From Saururus chinensis (lineage: Eukaryota > Streptophyta > Magnoliopsida > Piperales > Saururaceae), in contig CP141144.1 in the NCBI GenBank assembly GCA_035235625.1, positions 28,765,014 through 28,829,013 on the forward strand: a DNA stretch of 64,000 bases. Reading direction: 5' to 3'. A model generated the notes under the pieces. It made no database searches and was not told where the DNA came from. It saw only the letters and a program-made list of their open reading frames with translations. Both the position numbers and the translations under genes were made by a program. Each line of letters starts with the position of its first letter. Position 1 is the first letter of the stretch. Of the stretch, positions 24,635 to 36,821 are shown piece after piece.

Positions 24635-26099
24635 TACACCATCATGACTACATTTTGCACATGTTGCAAGCCTTTAAACCTCTAACATGTGCTAGTGAAC
24701 AAATTGTGTCTCGTGAGGATTTGTAGTGAATAGCTATAAAATTCAAAAAACTCATGGGTTGCCTCCCAATTAGCGCTAAGTTTTATGTCTTCAGCAAGAC
24801 AAAGTAAAGAATAAGAGTAAGAAAAAAAATATGAATGGCAATGGTAACAAGTTATGTTGAGGAAGTAAAGACTAAGATAATAATTATAAAGCAAGACCAA
24901 AGAACCCTTTCATCCCCACTTAGCAAACATTAAACTTTATAATTAACTCTAAAATACTCAAGCACTAGTTTTAAGAGATTAAGTATTAAAAAAATATTTG
25001 TGAAAGTCTAAACCGTTACATTTCTATGTAGAGGAACTTTTGAAACAATGTGTTAATGAATAATTGTAAAATTTTGACAAGATAATTAGAGGATCAATCT
25101 CCTAAAGGAATATGTTCTTCTACTCACAAAGAGATGTTTCGATAGCCAAAAGAATCAATTCAAAACATAGCAACCTATCTGAGATAACAAGCAGTTTGGA
25201 TGTTCACTTTAATACCTCGTGGGCTTTATCTGTGATATTCTAGCATGCTTGTGTTGTTACGACAATGGCTTCGCCCTATCTTACAAATTGAAGCATTATT
25301 TGGAAACTTTGTTTTTTTTATATGATGTCCATCATTTTTTTACTTTTTTTTTTCAAAGGTAGCTCTTTTCAAAGTATTCTGTCTAATTCATTAGTTGTTT
25401 TCCATAACGATAATAATCCACTAATTTTTTCTCTTTTCCCAGCTAACCAAATAAACAAGGAGGTCAAAGTTCATTGAATTTGGTGTCTCTCAACATTTTG
25501 GGTGAGTATTAGAACAACAACCATATAATTAAACTTCAACTCTAAAAATTAGTTGAGTAGAATTTTGAAAATCAACATAAGTTTCTAAGATCCTCTTCAT
25601 GAAAGTTAATTGTAAAGACTCGTAACAAAAGAAAAATTTTATTAAAAATATCCAAGTGCCATCATTTTCTAGAGATCAAAGTAAAGATGAAGAATACCAA
25701 GAAAGGATGAAGGTTATCACAATCAATACTATTAACAAAAATAATCAAAACTCACCCCCAACCCAAATGAAACATTGTCCTCAATGTTTGAAAAATAATT
25801 TTTTTTTGGTTTTTCTATTGTTTTACTTTTTTTGGACAAAAATTATGAAAAAAAATTAACCCTCATAATTAGGATTTTCAAGAGATGTAGACTCAACTTC
25901 AAGGACAAAGTAGTCTAAAAATAGTTTCAAATGTTGTCCATTACCTTTGAAAACATTACCATTATTTGGGTTGTCAATTTCAACAGTTCCATAAGGATAA
26001 ACCGTTTTTACAATGAAAGAACATGTCTAACGAGATCATAATTTTCCAAGAAAAGGATGAAGCTTAGAATTATACAAAATAATTTTTTGAGATAGTTTA

Positions 26100-28521
26100 A
26101 AAGTCTTGCGGAGTATGTTCATATCATGAAATGTCATTGTTCTTTTATCATGAAATGTCATTGTTCTTTCCTTGCACATTCTAGCACTCTCATAAGAATC
26201 ATGTCATTTAATTCATTTAGCTATAATTTTTTGTGTAACTCAGCCTTGTCAAGATTGAAGTTGACAACCTTTATTGCCCAATAAGCCCTATATTCTAACT
26301 CTATAGGCAAGTGACAAGCCTTTCCAAAAATTAATTGATAAGGGTACATTCCTATCGGGGTTTTAAAAGTAGCATGATAATCCCAAAGAGCATCAGTTAG
26401 TCTTAATGACCAAACCTTACCATTCAGATTCATCATTTTTTGCAAAATATTTTTAATTTCTGAAATTGAAATTTATACGTGTCCACTTGTTTGTGGGTGA
26501 TAAGGTGTAACAACTTTATGTGTGATTCAATATTTTTTTATCAAGGTCTCAAAAGATCTATTGCCAAAGTGTGTACCCTGATCACTTATAATGGCTCGAG
26601 CTGTTCCAAATCTTGACAAAATATTTTCTTTCAAAAATTTCACAACTTTGTGATTATTTATTTTGCATGGAATAGCCTCAATCCATTTAGATACATTATC
26701 AACAACTACTAAAATATAAAAATAGACAAAAGAGGGAGGAAAATGTCCATGAAATCAATGCCCTAGCAATGAAAATTTTCAATAACCAAAATTGGGTTAA
26801 GAGGCATCATGTTCCTACAAGATATGATTCCTAAATTTTGACAACGTTCACATGCTTTGTAAAATTCATGAGTTTCTTTTAAGAGAGTTGGTTATAAAAA
26901 CCACATTGTAAAATCATGACAGTAGTCTTTTTAGTAGAAAAATGACCATCACATGCTTCAAAATGGCAAAAGGTGATAACATTCAAATGCTCAAAATCAG
27001 GCACACATCTCCAAATTATTTAGTCCAGACAATATTTAAACAAATAAGGATCATCCCAAAAGAAGTGTTTTACCTCTGTGAAGAACTTGTTTATGTCCTG
27101 TTGAGTCCAATGAGTGGGAGTTTTACCTGTCACCAGATAGTTTGCAATGTATGCATGCCATGGAATATGAGAGGTGTTGAACCACTATTCGTCAAGAAAG
27201 GAGTTCTTGATTGGCAATGGATTCAAGGCATTAGAAAACTCTAATCTTTACAAGTGATCAACAACCACAAGGAAAGTGATCTTTCTTAGTGACAGAGTTG
27301 AGTTTTGAATAGACAATACACATGCACCGACTGGTGGTGACCCTAGTTTGGAACAACTCATTATTTTTATTTTTTACTAGTCACACCAGATTTTATGGGC
27401 ACCACTTGGGTAGGACTTACCCACTGACTTTCAAAAATAGGGTATATGGTCCCTACATCTAACAATTTTAGGACTTCTACTCTCACGACCTCTTTTATGT
27501 TAGGGTTTAACCTATGTTACATTTCTCTAGAGTGTTTAACATTATCTTCCAAGAAGATCCTATGAGTGTAAACTAAGGGACTAATTTCTTTAATATCAAC
27601 TATGGTCCAACCAATTGCACTTTTATGCTCTCTAAGGACATATAGCAACTTTTGCTCTTGTGTGTGGTCAAATTTTGAGGAAACAACTACATGGTATGTC
27701 TCTCATGCACCTAAAAATACATACTTAACCTCATTATGAAGGGGTTTTAACTCAAGTTTGGGTATTTGGACACTTGAAGGGAGGGGAGCATTATTGAGAG
27801 GAGTTAATTCCTCAAAATGTGCCTTCCACTTCTTAGTTTCCAACATGGGGTCAACCCTAATTTACATCATTAATCACATACTCATCATCAAAATTAAAAT
27901 GAGCTAGACAAACCTTTAGAGGGTAAGAAAATGAAGAGATAATAGATTTGTCATGCTCAAGACTATCAATTATGTTCACTTCATGGACATCATCATCATC
28001 TCCTGGTTGCTTGCAAATATTAAAAATGTCGAGTTACAGAGTCATATTTTCAAAAGAAAGCTTCATAACACCTTTTCTACAATTACTAAGAGCATTAAAA
28101 GTAGCAAGAAATGGGTAACCTACTCTGACAGGAATTTAAGTAAAAGCAATCAAAACTGGTTGTGTGTCTAAAACAATAAAATCAATAGAAAAGTAAAATT
28201 TTTAACTTGTACAAGCACATCCTCAACAATTCTTTGTGGTGTTTTAACTAAGCGATCTGGAAGTTGAAATGTAATGCTTGTGGGCTTCAATTCATCAAGT
28301 CCCAATTATTCATAAATAGAATAAGGAAAGAGATTAACACTTGCACCAAGATCAAACAAAGCTTTTTCAATTCTATAATTCCCAATTATACAAGATACAG
28401 TTGGACAACTAAGATCTTTATATTTGTATGGGGTGTTTTGTTTACAAAATTGTACTTGTTCTATAAAAAATGCCTTCTTTTGTTTACGTAGCTTAAGCTT
28501 GATTGTGCAAAGGTCTTTCAA
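26100..28521 (-). pseudogene. pol of the Athila-like element: protease, reverse transcriptase, integrase (fossil)
   Basis: The minus strand gives a protease block ALFDLGASVNLFPYSIYE near 28310-28350. A reverse-transcriptase entry block (VEVLKLLD..YPI..SQWVSP) lies near 27400-27490. An integrase core (VDNVSKWIEAIPCK; ARAIISDQGTHFGN) lies at 26550-26720, and its C-side block GKACHLPIELEYRAYWAIK lies near 26260-26330. Order and motifs are those of the Athila/Tat branch of Gypsy. Numerous breaks; not functional. Confidence 0.8.
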
Positions 28522-28611
28522 AATTTTTGCATAAGATGAAATTTATTTAATGGAATCTAAGAGAGGAATGTTAATCTTAACTTGTTTAAATTTTTTAAAA
28601 ATGTCACAATT

Positions 28612-29040
28612 CTACACAAATTTAGAAAAAGATTCTAATCTTTGGGGAAAATGAGGAAGAATAGGAGAAACACAATCATAGTTGTCAAGTTCATCTCCAT
28701 GTTTAGAATTCAAAGACACCTTCAGTTCAACAATCTTCTTTTGAATGTCTTTATTTATGACTTTTCCACTTCTCAAAGTGATGATGGACTTCACATGCTC
28801 TTCTTGTGAACTTGAAGAATTCAAATTTTGAATTATAAATTGACCATTAGGATTTGGTTGCGGTTGAGAAGGAAACATTCATTTTTCTTGAGTGCTCAAA
28901 GTTGTAGATAACTGAGTGAGAAGTCTTCAAGTCATTGATGGCTTGCATTGTTCGGTTGTTGATTGTTGCTTGACTCCGGATAAATGTTTGCATTATGTCT
29001 TCAAGAGTCTTCTTATGTGGTAGAACATAAGATATTTTAT
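28612..29040 (-). pseudogene. gag C-terminal part of the Athila-like element (fossil)
   Basis: An 88-codon open stretch at 28612-28878 contains SIITLRSGKVI, a signature of Athila/Tat gag-pol just upstream of protease. Upstream sequence to about 29030 also reads as diverged gag. The CACTA-like element cuts it on the right. Confidence 0.7.
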
Positions 29041-29084
29041 TTCTTAAATTTTCCTATTAATTTTAAAATATATTTTATAATAAA

Positions 29085-30755
29085 AGAGAGAGAGTGAAGA
29101 GAGCAAGAGAGAGGACTGTGAGAGAGAGAAGAGAGGGGGTGAGGACTGAGAGAGAAGAGAGGGGTGAGGATAGAGAGAGGATGAGAGGGGGTGAGGAGAG
29201 ACAGAAGAGAGAGAGGGAGGAGAGATAGAAGGGAGAGAGAGGAGAGGGGAGAGAGAAGAGTAAGGAGTGAGAGACAGTGTGAGCAGTGAGAGAAGAGAGA
29301 GAAAGAGGGGAGAGAGGGTGAGGAGAGAGAGAGAAAGAGGAGGGGAGAGTGTGTGTGAGGAGAGTGAGAAAGAGGGAGGAGAGAGAGATTAGTGAGGATG
29401 AGAGACAGGGTGAGGGGAGAGAGAAGAGTAAGGAGTGAGGGGCATGGTATGGGGAGAGAGAAGAGAGAGAAAGAGGGGAGAGAAGTTGAGGAGAGAGATA
29501 GAGAAGGGAGAGAGAGAAAGAGGAGGGAGAGAGAAGAGAGAGAAAGAGGGGAGAGAAGGAAGAGAGAATGGAGAGAGAGAAAGAGGGGGGAGAGAGAAAG
29601 AGGGGAGAGAGGGTGAGGAGAGAGAGAGGGTAGAGAGAGGATGAGGAGGGAGAGAGAAGAGAGAGAAAGAGGGGAGAGAGGGTAAAGACAGGGAAGAGAA
29701 AGAAAGATGGGAGGAACAAAATTTAATTATAAATTATTTTTAAAAATTTTAAAAAATAATAAAATATGTAGTAGCGATGCATAACCATATGCGTCACCAC
29801 TACATTCGGTTAATCGCAACACATAACCGTATGCATCGCTACTACTGGTAGTAGCAACACATACGGTTATGTGTTGCTACATCTTATTTTTTAAAAAATA
29901 ATTTAAATGAAAGAGAGAAAAGGGAGAGAGAGAATAGAGATAGAGTGAGAAGAGTGAGAAAGATGGTTGAGAGAGAAGTGAGAGAAAGATGGGATAGAGA
30001 GAGAAAGAGGGGAGAGAGAGGGAGAGGAGAGACGAGAAAGAGAGAGAGAGGAGAGGCGGAGAGAGATATATAGAGAGAGAGAGTGAGAGAGAGAGGATGC
30101 AAAGTGGGAGACAGAGAGGATGCGGAGAGGGAGAGAGAGGATGCGGAGTGAGAGAGAGGGAGAGAGAGAGAAAGAAGGGAGAGAGAGAGTAGAGAGAGGA
30201 AGACAAGAGAGAGAGAGAAGGGAGAGAAAGAGGAGAGAGGGTAGAGAGAGATGAGGGGAGAGAGAAAGAGGGAAGGAAAAAAAATTTAATTATAAATTTT
30301 TTTTGAAAATTTTTAAAAAATATGAAAATATCTATTAGGGAGGCATAGCCGTATGCATTGCTACTACCTTGTGTAGTAGCGACGCATACGGTTATGCGTC
30401 ACTACTACCCTGTGTAGTAGCGACACATACGGTTATGCATCATTACTACCCTGTGTAGTAGCCCTAAATTAAAAGAAAAAATAAATAAAAGAGATAAAAG
30501 GGAGAGAGAGAAAGAGGGGGGAGAGAGAGGGAAAGAGGGGAGAGAGGGCATAGAGGGGGAAAGAGAGAGGAGAGAGGAGAGAGAGAGAAAGAGGAGAGAG
30601 ATAAATTAGGGGAGAGAGGAGAGAGGGGGAGAGGGAGAGGGAGAGATAGAGGAGGGAGGAGAAAGAAAGGTGGGAGGAGAGAGAGATAGAGAGATAGAAT
30701 GAGAGAGAGTGGAGGGAGGAGAGAGAGAGATAGAGGAGGGAAAGAGAGAGAGAAT
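29085..30755. repeat. Higher-order repeat: three GA-tract plus AT-linker plus palindrome units
   Basis: Three imperfect (GA)n tracts of roughly 630, 385 and 270 bp are each followed by an AATTTAATTATAAATT-type AT linker and a TAGTAGCGACGC palindrome block. The order is the same each time, so the unit itself seems to have been duplicated. Long Ser/Leu-rich or Arg/Glu-rich open frames here are compositional. Confidence 0.8.
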
Positions 30756-31059
30756 AATGTATTATTTAAAAATTATTTTTAAAATTTTTTAAAATTTAAA
30801 AAATTTATTAGTAGCAACACATACTATATGTGTCTCTACTATGTCAGTTATTAATGACATATAATTGTATGCGTCACTAATAGCCTACCGTAGTCGCGAT
30901 GCATATATTATACGTTGCTACTATTTAGCGTATTAGCGACGCTTAGTTTATGCGTCACTAATAAGCAACCTTTTTCCCCAATGTAGGCATAGTTTTCGCC
31001 GGCGTGGGAGAAATTTTAACTTAGGGGGTGAAAATTTTGTTTCGTCTGCACAGTTATTT

Positions 31060-31500
31060 AACCCCCCCCCGCCCCTCTCCCTCTGTCCTCTCACCTACAT
31101 TGCCGCCCTCCTCTGCCAGCCGGCCCCACCCCTATGGCTCCACCCCCCTCTAACCGGCCCCTCCGCTAGCTAGCCCCCTCCGCAGCCGCCCTCCCCCTAT
31201 ATTCTCTACTCCTGCCTTGCTCCCCGCCGCAGCCCGCTTCCCCCTCCATGCCCGGTCACTCTCCACCACCTCCCACTTCCGCCTCCTTTCTTCAGCTGGA
31301 GCCCTCCCTCTCCTCCTCCCTTCTTCTTCCTCCCTCCGCCCACCCTCCCCCTCCTTCTCCTCTCTCGTCTCTTCTCCGCTCTGGTTGTCATTAGACGGAG
31401 CCTCCCCCCTCCCCCTTCTTCTCCCCCTCTCCCTTCTTCTCCGCTCCTGCCGCAATTGGCCGGCACCGCCTCCCCCTTCTCCACTCTAGCCACAATCGTC
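31060..31500. other. C-rich, gene-like segment inside the CACTA-like element
   Basis: About 440 bp of strongly pyrimidine-rich DNA with CCGGCC, CCTCCC and TTCTCC runs sits between the two sets of palindromic repeats. It could be an internal leader or a captured host fragment. No domain is recognised in the open frames at 31150-31493. Confidence 0.4.
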
Positions 31501-32082
31501 CTGAGCCGGTGACATTTTTTTAATTATTTAGTATATTAGAGACACTTTAAAAGCATCGCTACATATTTTTTTATTTTATCAATTTATATTAGCTATGCTT
31601 TTAAAGTGGCACTAATATAAATTAGCGACGCTTTAAAAGCGTGGCTAGTAAATTTTTATTTTTTATAATTATTTTTTTTTTATTAGCGACGCTTATTTAA
31701 GCGTCACTAATAACTATATTTTATTTTTCAATTTCACAAAATTAATAGTCGATAATAACTTCTAATTTTTTTAAAATATTTTAATATTAGAAACGCATAA
31801 AGAACATCTCTAATAATAATTATTAGAAATGTAAGTTCATATGCGTGGCTAATAATCTCTTATTTGTGATGCTCATTCATGTGTTGCAAGAAAGGTTGAT
31901 ATTAGAGGTGTAAATATAAGTGTCGCTAATATTGCACTATTAGTGACATTTTTGTGTAAGCATCGCTAAATAGTAGTAGTGACTGAACTTTTTTTTACGC
32001 TTATCGCGACGATTTTTATGTGTCGCTAATAGGCATTAGAGACGCTAAAAGAAACTAATTGTACGGCATGTTTCGTATCCTT

Positions 32083-32490
32083 AATGTAGGCACAACAACA
32101 AAAGTTCTTTAAATCTTTCCCAACATTGAAAGAAAGTCACATTTTCTTTTTGTAAAAAATTCATGATATTCTTTCTAAGTGTATTAATTCTATGGGTGGG
32201 GAAAAAGTTTTTCAAAAATTCTCTTTGCATTATATCATGTTCCAATGGATCTTGGTTTCAAGGAATTCAACTAATTTTTTTCTTTTTCTTTTAAAGAAAA
32301 TAGAAAGAGTTTTAATCTAATAACATCATTAAAAATATTTTTGTTTGGCAAAGTTGTACAAACCTCTTCAAACTCTTTTAAATGTAAATATGGATTTTCT
32401 GAATGTAAGCCGTTAAATTTAGGTAGTAATGGAATTACTTCTGGCTTGAGATCAAAACCACCCACATTAATTGAAAAAATCATGCAAGAA
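32083..32490 (-). pseudogene. gag N-terminal part of the Athila-like element (fossil)
   Basis: The minus-strand stretch at 32483-32271 contains FDLKPEVIPLLPKFNGL and NPYLHLKEFEEVC, the conserved start of the Athila/Tat gag core. It continues left to about 32083, where the CACTA-like block begins. Broken. Confidence 0.8.
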
Positions 32491-33045
32491 GGAGAACTTG
32501 ATCTACTTGTAGTAGATAATCATGCAAGGTTTTAACTTATTGATTATTTTGAACTCCATTTAAACCATTATTACTTGTACCATCATCCATAGTGTTCGAT
32601 GAAATAGAAAACTCAAAAATATTAAGAGAAATAACTTTGGTCATGTTGCCATAAGTACATAAAAAAATGACAAATTTTTTTTTCTTTTTTTGGAAAGTAC
32701 TAAAACAAAAGAATCAACAAAGTATAATTAAAAGAAAGAAGACCTATAAATTAACCAAAGCAAAACATGCAATTCAATGTTGATATCTAATGAAAACAAC
32801 TCTTAAAAAAATCTAAGAACTAAAAGAAATGAAGTAAAGGAAGTGGAATGAAACCACCCGGAATGCTATAAGTGATCTTCTTTAATTCACTAAGAAATGA
32901 CAAGTCCAAGAGATCTTTCCGGTAGATCTTATTCAATTATTCTTCTTCCACTACTCTCACTTTCAAAAAAAGAAAAATAAAATAAAGAAAAATAAAATAA
33001 ATGATTAGGGAGAATATTTTGTATCCAACATTATTGTCACAAGTT
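32491..33045. other. 5' leader of the Athila-like element
   Basis: AT-rich, non-coding sequence between the gag start and the primer-binding site. Nothing else recognised. Confidence 0.5.
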
Positions 33046-33069
33046 GCAATCCCGAGCAACAATGCCAAA
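33046..33069 (-). promoter_or_regulatory. Primer-binding site of the Athila-like element
   Basis: On the minus strand TGGCATTGTTGCTCGGGATT follows the 5' LTR after a short spacer. It resembles TGGCGCCGTTGCCGGGGATT, the usual site in Athila/Tat elements, and fixes the orientation. Confidence 0.75.
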
Positions 33070-33073
33070 AATT

Positions 33074-34467
33074 TGTAACACCTAAACTTTTTATTCATTA
33101 AATTTAGCCAAAGCTTAGGGTTAAATTTAGCCTTTGTTTGGCTATCACAATGATTACATAATAAGAGGAGTGAAGATAGATTAAGAGAGAATGAGTAGAA
33201 GAGTATCGAGGTAAAAAAGAGTTAAGAAATCGATAAAATAAAACACTAAGGCATTCACGGTCATCGTAACATCCAATATTATTCTTTATGTGTTATGTTA
33301 TCTTAGTTAGAATCGAATGAAGATTCTATCTAACTGGAAGGTATTGACATTAAAAGAAAACATAAAGATAAGAAATATTTTGGATAGATAAACAATAAAA
33401 AAGAATTATTTATTCAAGAGTTCTATGTATCAGAACCACAAAAGTAGAGCCTTCAAGCATCTTATGTATGAAGATCACGAAAAATTAAGAAGAATAATAA
33501 TATTAAATAAATATCACTTTAAATAAAAAATATTTACTTGAAACAATTGATGAAACATGAATAAAACTCTATTAGATTGTTACAAATCACATCTAGCCTT
33601 AGCTAGATTGCTTATAAAGTAATTACAATAAAACTAAAAATCAAAACTATAAAAGAAGAGAAAATTAGGAGAAGAGAGCTCCAAAGAAGATGAGATGATG
33701 CCTCTCCTACATCCACCTCTCTATTTATAGGAGTAGAAGGGATTACTTCAAAGGGGAAGGTCTAATCATATCTCTTGAATGCTTCCTGATTGATTGTTTG
33801 ATTAGTTATTTCTTTGATAATAATTAGATTCTAAATCAATCAAATAAATAAATAATTTATTTAACAAATAAGTATCCTTTAGTCTTCTTATAGTTATTAA
33901 ATCAGTCTCATTATCTTTCTTTATGTATATCAATCACAACTAGTGAAAAGATCCTCTATGTGTTGGCCTTGGATTAATTGAGTAGCTGCATTGCTGTCAG
34001 ATGTAACCCATATATCTTTAGAATTATGAATTTCTTTCTTAAATAGTGATTGTAGCCACATAAATCTTCTTTCAAATTCCACCAGAATCATATCAATCCA
34101 AATTTTACATAAAAATATATGATTGAAATACTAAGGTTGTGTCATTTTGTCGAAATCAACTCTTTCCTGAATTTGGTTCTCTTGATGCGAATATGAAATT
34201 CAATGGGTCCACAAGGTTTTATTCTACCATTACATTCATGTTTAGACCATTAGGAGCCCATAGTTGACTATTGTTATTGTTTTAGGTAGTTGAGCTTCCC
34301 TTCCTCTTCCACTTGGATCTTGTTGAAGCCCGTTTGGACATGTAAATACAACGGAGACCTAACGCACCTATTCAAGATATAAATATCCCGAATAAGCAAT
34401 GAATTAACATAAAATAGGATTGCAATTCAAAATTTAAAAATATTTATTTGAACATTATTTCAGTTCA
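33074..34467 (-). repeat. 5' LTR of the Athila-like element
   Basis: On the plus strand it opens TGTAACACCTAAACTTTTTA and ends CATTATTTCAGTTCA. It aligns with 22012-23465 over its length with many differences, so the insertion is old. Confidence 0.8.
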
Positions 34468-34470
34468 TAA

Positions 34471-35448
34471 AAAATCTCTCACAATATCTAGGTATTCTAG
34501 ACTAAATTCCTGAGATGGCTTCTCAAAGAAGTCGCCAAAAAGGCTTTGCAACATTTAGTCGTGCATTGCCTCACATTAATGGCTCACCCAAAGCATAAAT
34601 TTTGGCCATTTTCAAACAGCTTGGCTACGACAATCAAGCTTTAAGAGCACACAAACATCACATATTTCTCATGACAGTCTTCAGCTAATGACCTAGGAGT
34701 AATTGAGGATCATTTGGATGAGAATTGAAGTGTTTATACTTTATGGACTTGTAATTTGTATTAGATTGTGAATTGTTTATGGGACCCATACTCAGGGATG
34801 TTTGGGAAAGATTTGTATTTAAAGTCTATGATCATAGCAATTTAGTTTGTACATTTGTTTTCGCATAGCATGCTTCTTATGGCAGTTTGCCACTACTCGT
34901 TGAGCTATCAAGCAATCATCAAATTTACACCGAACTCACAACCTCATTCCCAAAATCTTATGTGGTAATCACAACACTCACAAGTATCGATATACTTACC
35001 TCAAAGGCCTTCCACATTCTTGGAGGCTAAAAACCTTCCTTTAAAAGACTCTTGTCCACAAATATCCGGAAAGAGGTGAAAGGAGTCTCATACTCCACCA
35101 CTTACAAACTCCCTTGCCTAAGGCAAACGGAATTTCAAATCCTTCTAACAACTAAGGTCATGTAAATATCTATTCCAAAAAGACTGTCAATTGCTCCTAG
35201 GTCATTAGTTGACCAATTAGGAACGGTACGCCTAATAGATTTTCACTAGTCTTGGGCCTTGCCCTATGCCGTGCGGAGGCACTTTAGCTCAAATCTGCCC
35301 AAAGGTAGAAAGAAATGAATCAAGGGAAAACATTAAGCTTAACCCTTCCAAAACCATTTCTCAACTTATTCTTACATGCCACAACTCTAAACTTACAACA
35401 GTTATGGACTTGTAGTTAGATAGCCTAGGCTCTTATACCAACTATAAT
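34471..35448 (-). mobile_element. Gypsy element, right part: pol/gag remnants and primer-binding site (fossil)
   Basis: From 34476 the minus-strand sequence is the part of the Gypsy polyprotein upstream of the reverse transcriptase that was cut at 22011, so 20831-22011 and this segment are one element split by the Athila-like insertion. A plus-oriented LTR fragment lies at about 34705-34890. A primer-binding site at 35421-35440 (minus: TGGTATAAGAGCCTAGGCTA, close to the initiator-Met tRNA complement) precedes the LTR that starts at 35449. Degraded, many breaks. Confidence 0.7.
34705..34890 (+). repeat. LTR fragment (TGTAACATCC family) in plus orientation
   Basis: TATTTAAAGTCTATGATCAT and surrounding sequence match the plus-strand LTR at about 16450-16640, while the flanks are minus-strand Gypsy sequence. 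This is a rearranged or inserted LTR piece. Confidence 0.6.
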
Positions 35449-35499
35449 GCCCGAGAATTTTCATAAACTTCAAAGTTAAATCAGGACTAAAAAGTATGA

Positions 35500-36821
35500 A
35501 GAATGGAAAACATAGAAAGAAAGAGGAAGACGTGATAGAGTGAGAATGGAAAGTCTTAAATGAGGAAAGAACCAAAAAGAGGAATAGAGAAGTTGGTTAG
35601 AGTTAAATCAGGGAAGATCTTATAAAAAGAAAGAAGACTTAAATAAGGAAAGAAGCTGGCAGGAAGGAAAAGGAAGGATTAACTAATAGAAATCAACTAT
35701 ATTGGGTCAAATTTGAATAGTTCTGCCTAGCATGTTTATAAATAGAATATAGAATTGCAGAAGAGGGAGGGAAGAGAATACAACAAACCAGAGGCAAAAT
35801 CCTTCAATCCTATCCTCTGAAATTGATGAAAAAACACTTTCAAAGTAGAAGAGTTGAAGTCCCAAACCTGAGGAGAAAAGAGGAAGTAGAAAAAAATGAA
35901 AACAGATCATGGGGTTACAGTTCACGGGTTACTATTCATAAGCACTATTCATGGTACTGTTTATAGTTACTGTAGCAGTTCAAAATTTTTAAATCTTGCT
36001 TGATTTTCTTGTAGATTTGTAAGCTTCTTTTCTACTTTATTCAATGGAAATTTTATTTTTTAGCTAAATGAGTTGCTAAAACTTTTCGATATGGCTTAGA
36101 TGAAGTTTCATTAAATTATAGAATTTTATGATTATGAGACTTGATTAATTTTTCTTAATGGTAGATTTAATGTTAATTGTTTCGACCTCTATAATTGATG
36201 AGTTTGATTTCGATATGAGTTTAGTTATGCTTCTCTCATGATTTAAATTGGTTATTATTTGTTTCTTACTTGGTTTTGTCTTGTTTAATATGAAATTGGG
36301 TATTAGTTGTGATTTGTAAATTGTGAATATAATTAATGACTTGATTTTAATCTTTTGAAGTGAGGAGGAACAATGTATATTTTTTATTATACATAAGAGC
36401 TTAATGATAATATTTTCCATAATAACACAAATTGGACTCTAGATTATTATGAGATAAATGTGAAAAAAAAATGATTAATGAACATCCTTATAAGTTTCTA
36501 TGATATTAATGAATGTGGATTCCTATGCCCTATTGTTTTCTTTATTTGATAGTGTTTTATTTATTTTTGCATTCCTTTCTTATTCTTAGATCAATGCTTT
36601 AGAATTTTGATTTCGATAGGTTAATTACCTTTAAACTCTCATTTGTTTTTGTTTGTTACTTTAGTCAAGTTATTCTCATTGTATTTGTTAACTAGATTAC
36701 GGTTTACTTGAGTTAGATTAAATTTTGTATTCCAATTTTAAGACTCTATGAAATTGACAATCGATTTAGCCGCTTAACTACTATAAATTTGTGTGCTTGT
36801 GAGTAAACAATTAAAATTTAA
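35500..36821 (+). repeat. Solo LTR of another Athila/Tat-like family
   Basis: Plus-strand sequence with a TATA-like TTATAAATAGAATATAG at about 35740 and a 3' end CTACTATAAATTTGTGTGCTT...TTTAACA at 36821, the U5 style of Athila/Tat LTRs. The right flank (CATCCCTGAGTATAGG) is the minus-strand LTR of the TGTAACATCC family (compare the reverse complement of 34780-34810). The left edge is uncertain (35450-35540), and I could not confirm a target duplication. Confidence 0.5.

Larger units (their letters stand above)
29045..32078. mobile_element. CACTA-like non-autonomous element with GA tracts and palindromic subterminal repeats
   Basis: This block interrupts the gag of the Athila-like element. 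It contains many copies of a palindromic motif of the form TAGTAGCGACGCATAACCG / TATGCGTCGCTACTA. These lie at about 29765-29880, 30330-30465, 30805-30970 and, in diverged form, 31540-32050. Such dense inverted subterminal motifs are typical of plant CACTA (En/Spm) elements. Long purine tracts fill 29085-29715, 29905-30290 and 30485-30755, and a C-rich pyrimidine stretch fills about 31060-31500. I could not find clean CACTA termini or a 3-bp target duplication, and there is no transposase. Family call is inference; edges are approximate. Confidence 0.55.
22012..34467 (-). mobile_element. Athila-like Gypsy element with nested DNA transposons (fossil)
   Basis: Direct LTRs 22012-23465 and 33074-34467; a primer-binding site next to the right LTR fixes minus orientation. 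Parts in minus order: gag N-part 32490-32083, gag C-part 29030-28612 (ITLRSGKV block), protease about 28521-28306 (LFDLGASVNLFPYSIYE), reverse transcriptase about 27560-26950, integrase 26850-26221 (KTPIGMYPYQLIFGKACHLP). A long 3' tail at 24640-26000 includes GGGTTGCCTCCCA, seen in Athila elements (read here on the plus strand). AAAAT flanks at 22007-22011 and 34471-34475 are a likely target duplication. The element is old with many breaks, and a hAT MITE and a CACTA-like element have inserted in it. Confidence 0.85.

Noticed and set aside
29075-29719. Minus-strand 214-codon Ser/Leu/Phe-rich open frame, and opposite-strand Arg/Glu-rich frames
   Set aside because: Produced by the imperfect GA/TC tract; a frame without stops is expected on both strands and there is no domain.
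31150-31493. Arg/Gly-rich and Ser/Pro-rich open frames near 100 codons
   Set aside because: Compositional, in the C-rich stretch of the CACTA-like element.
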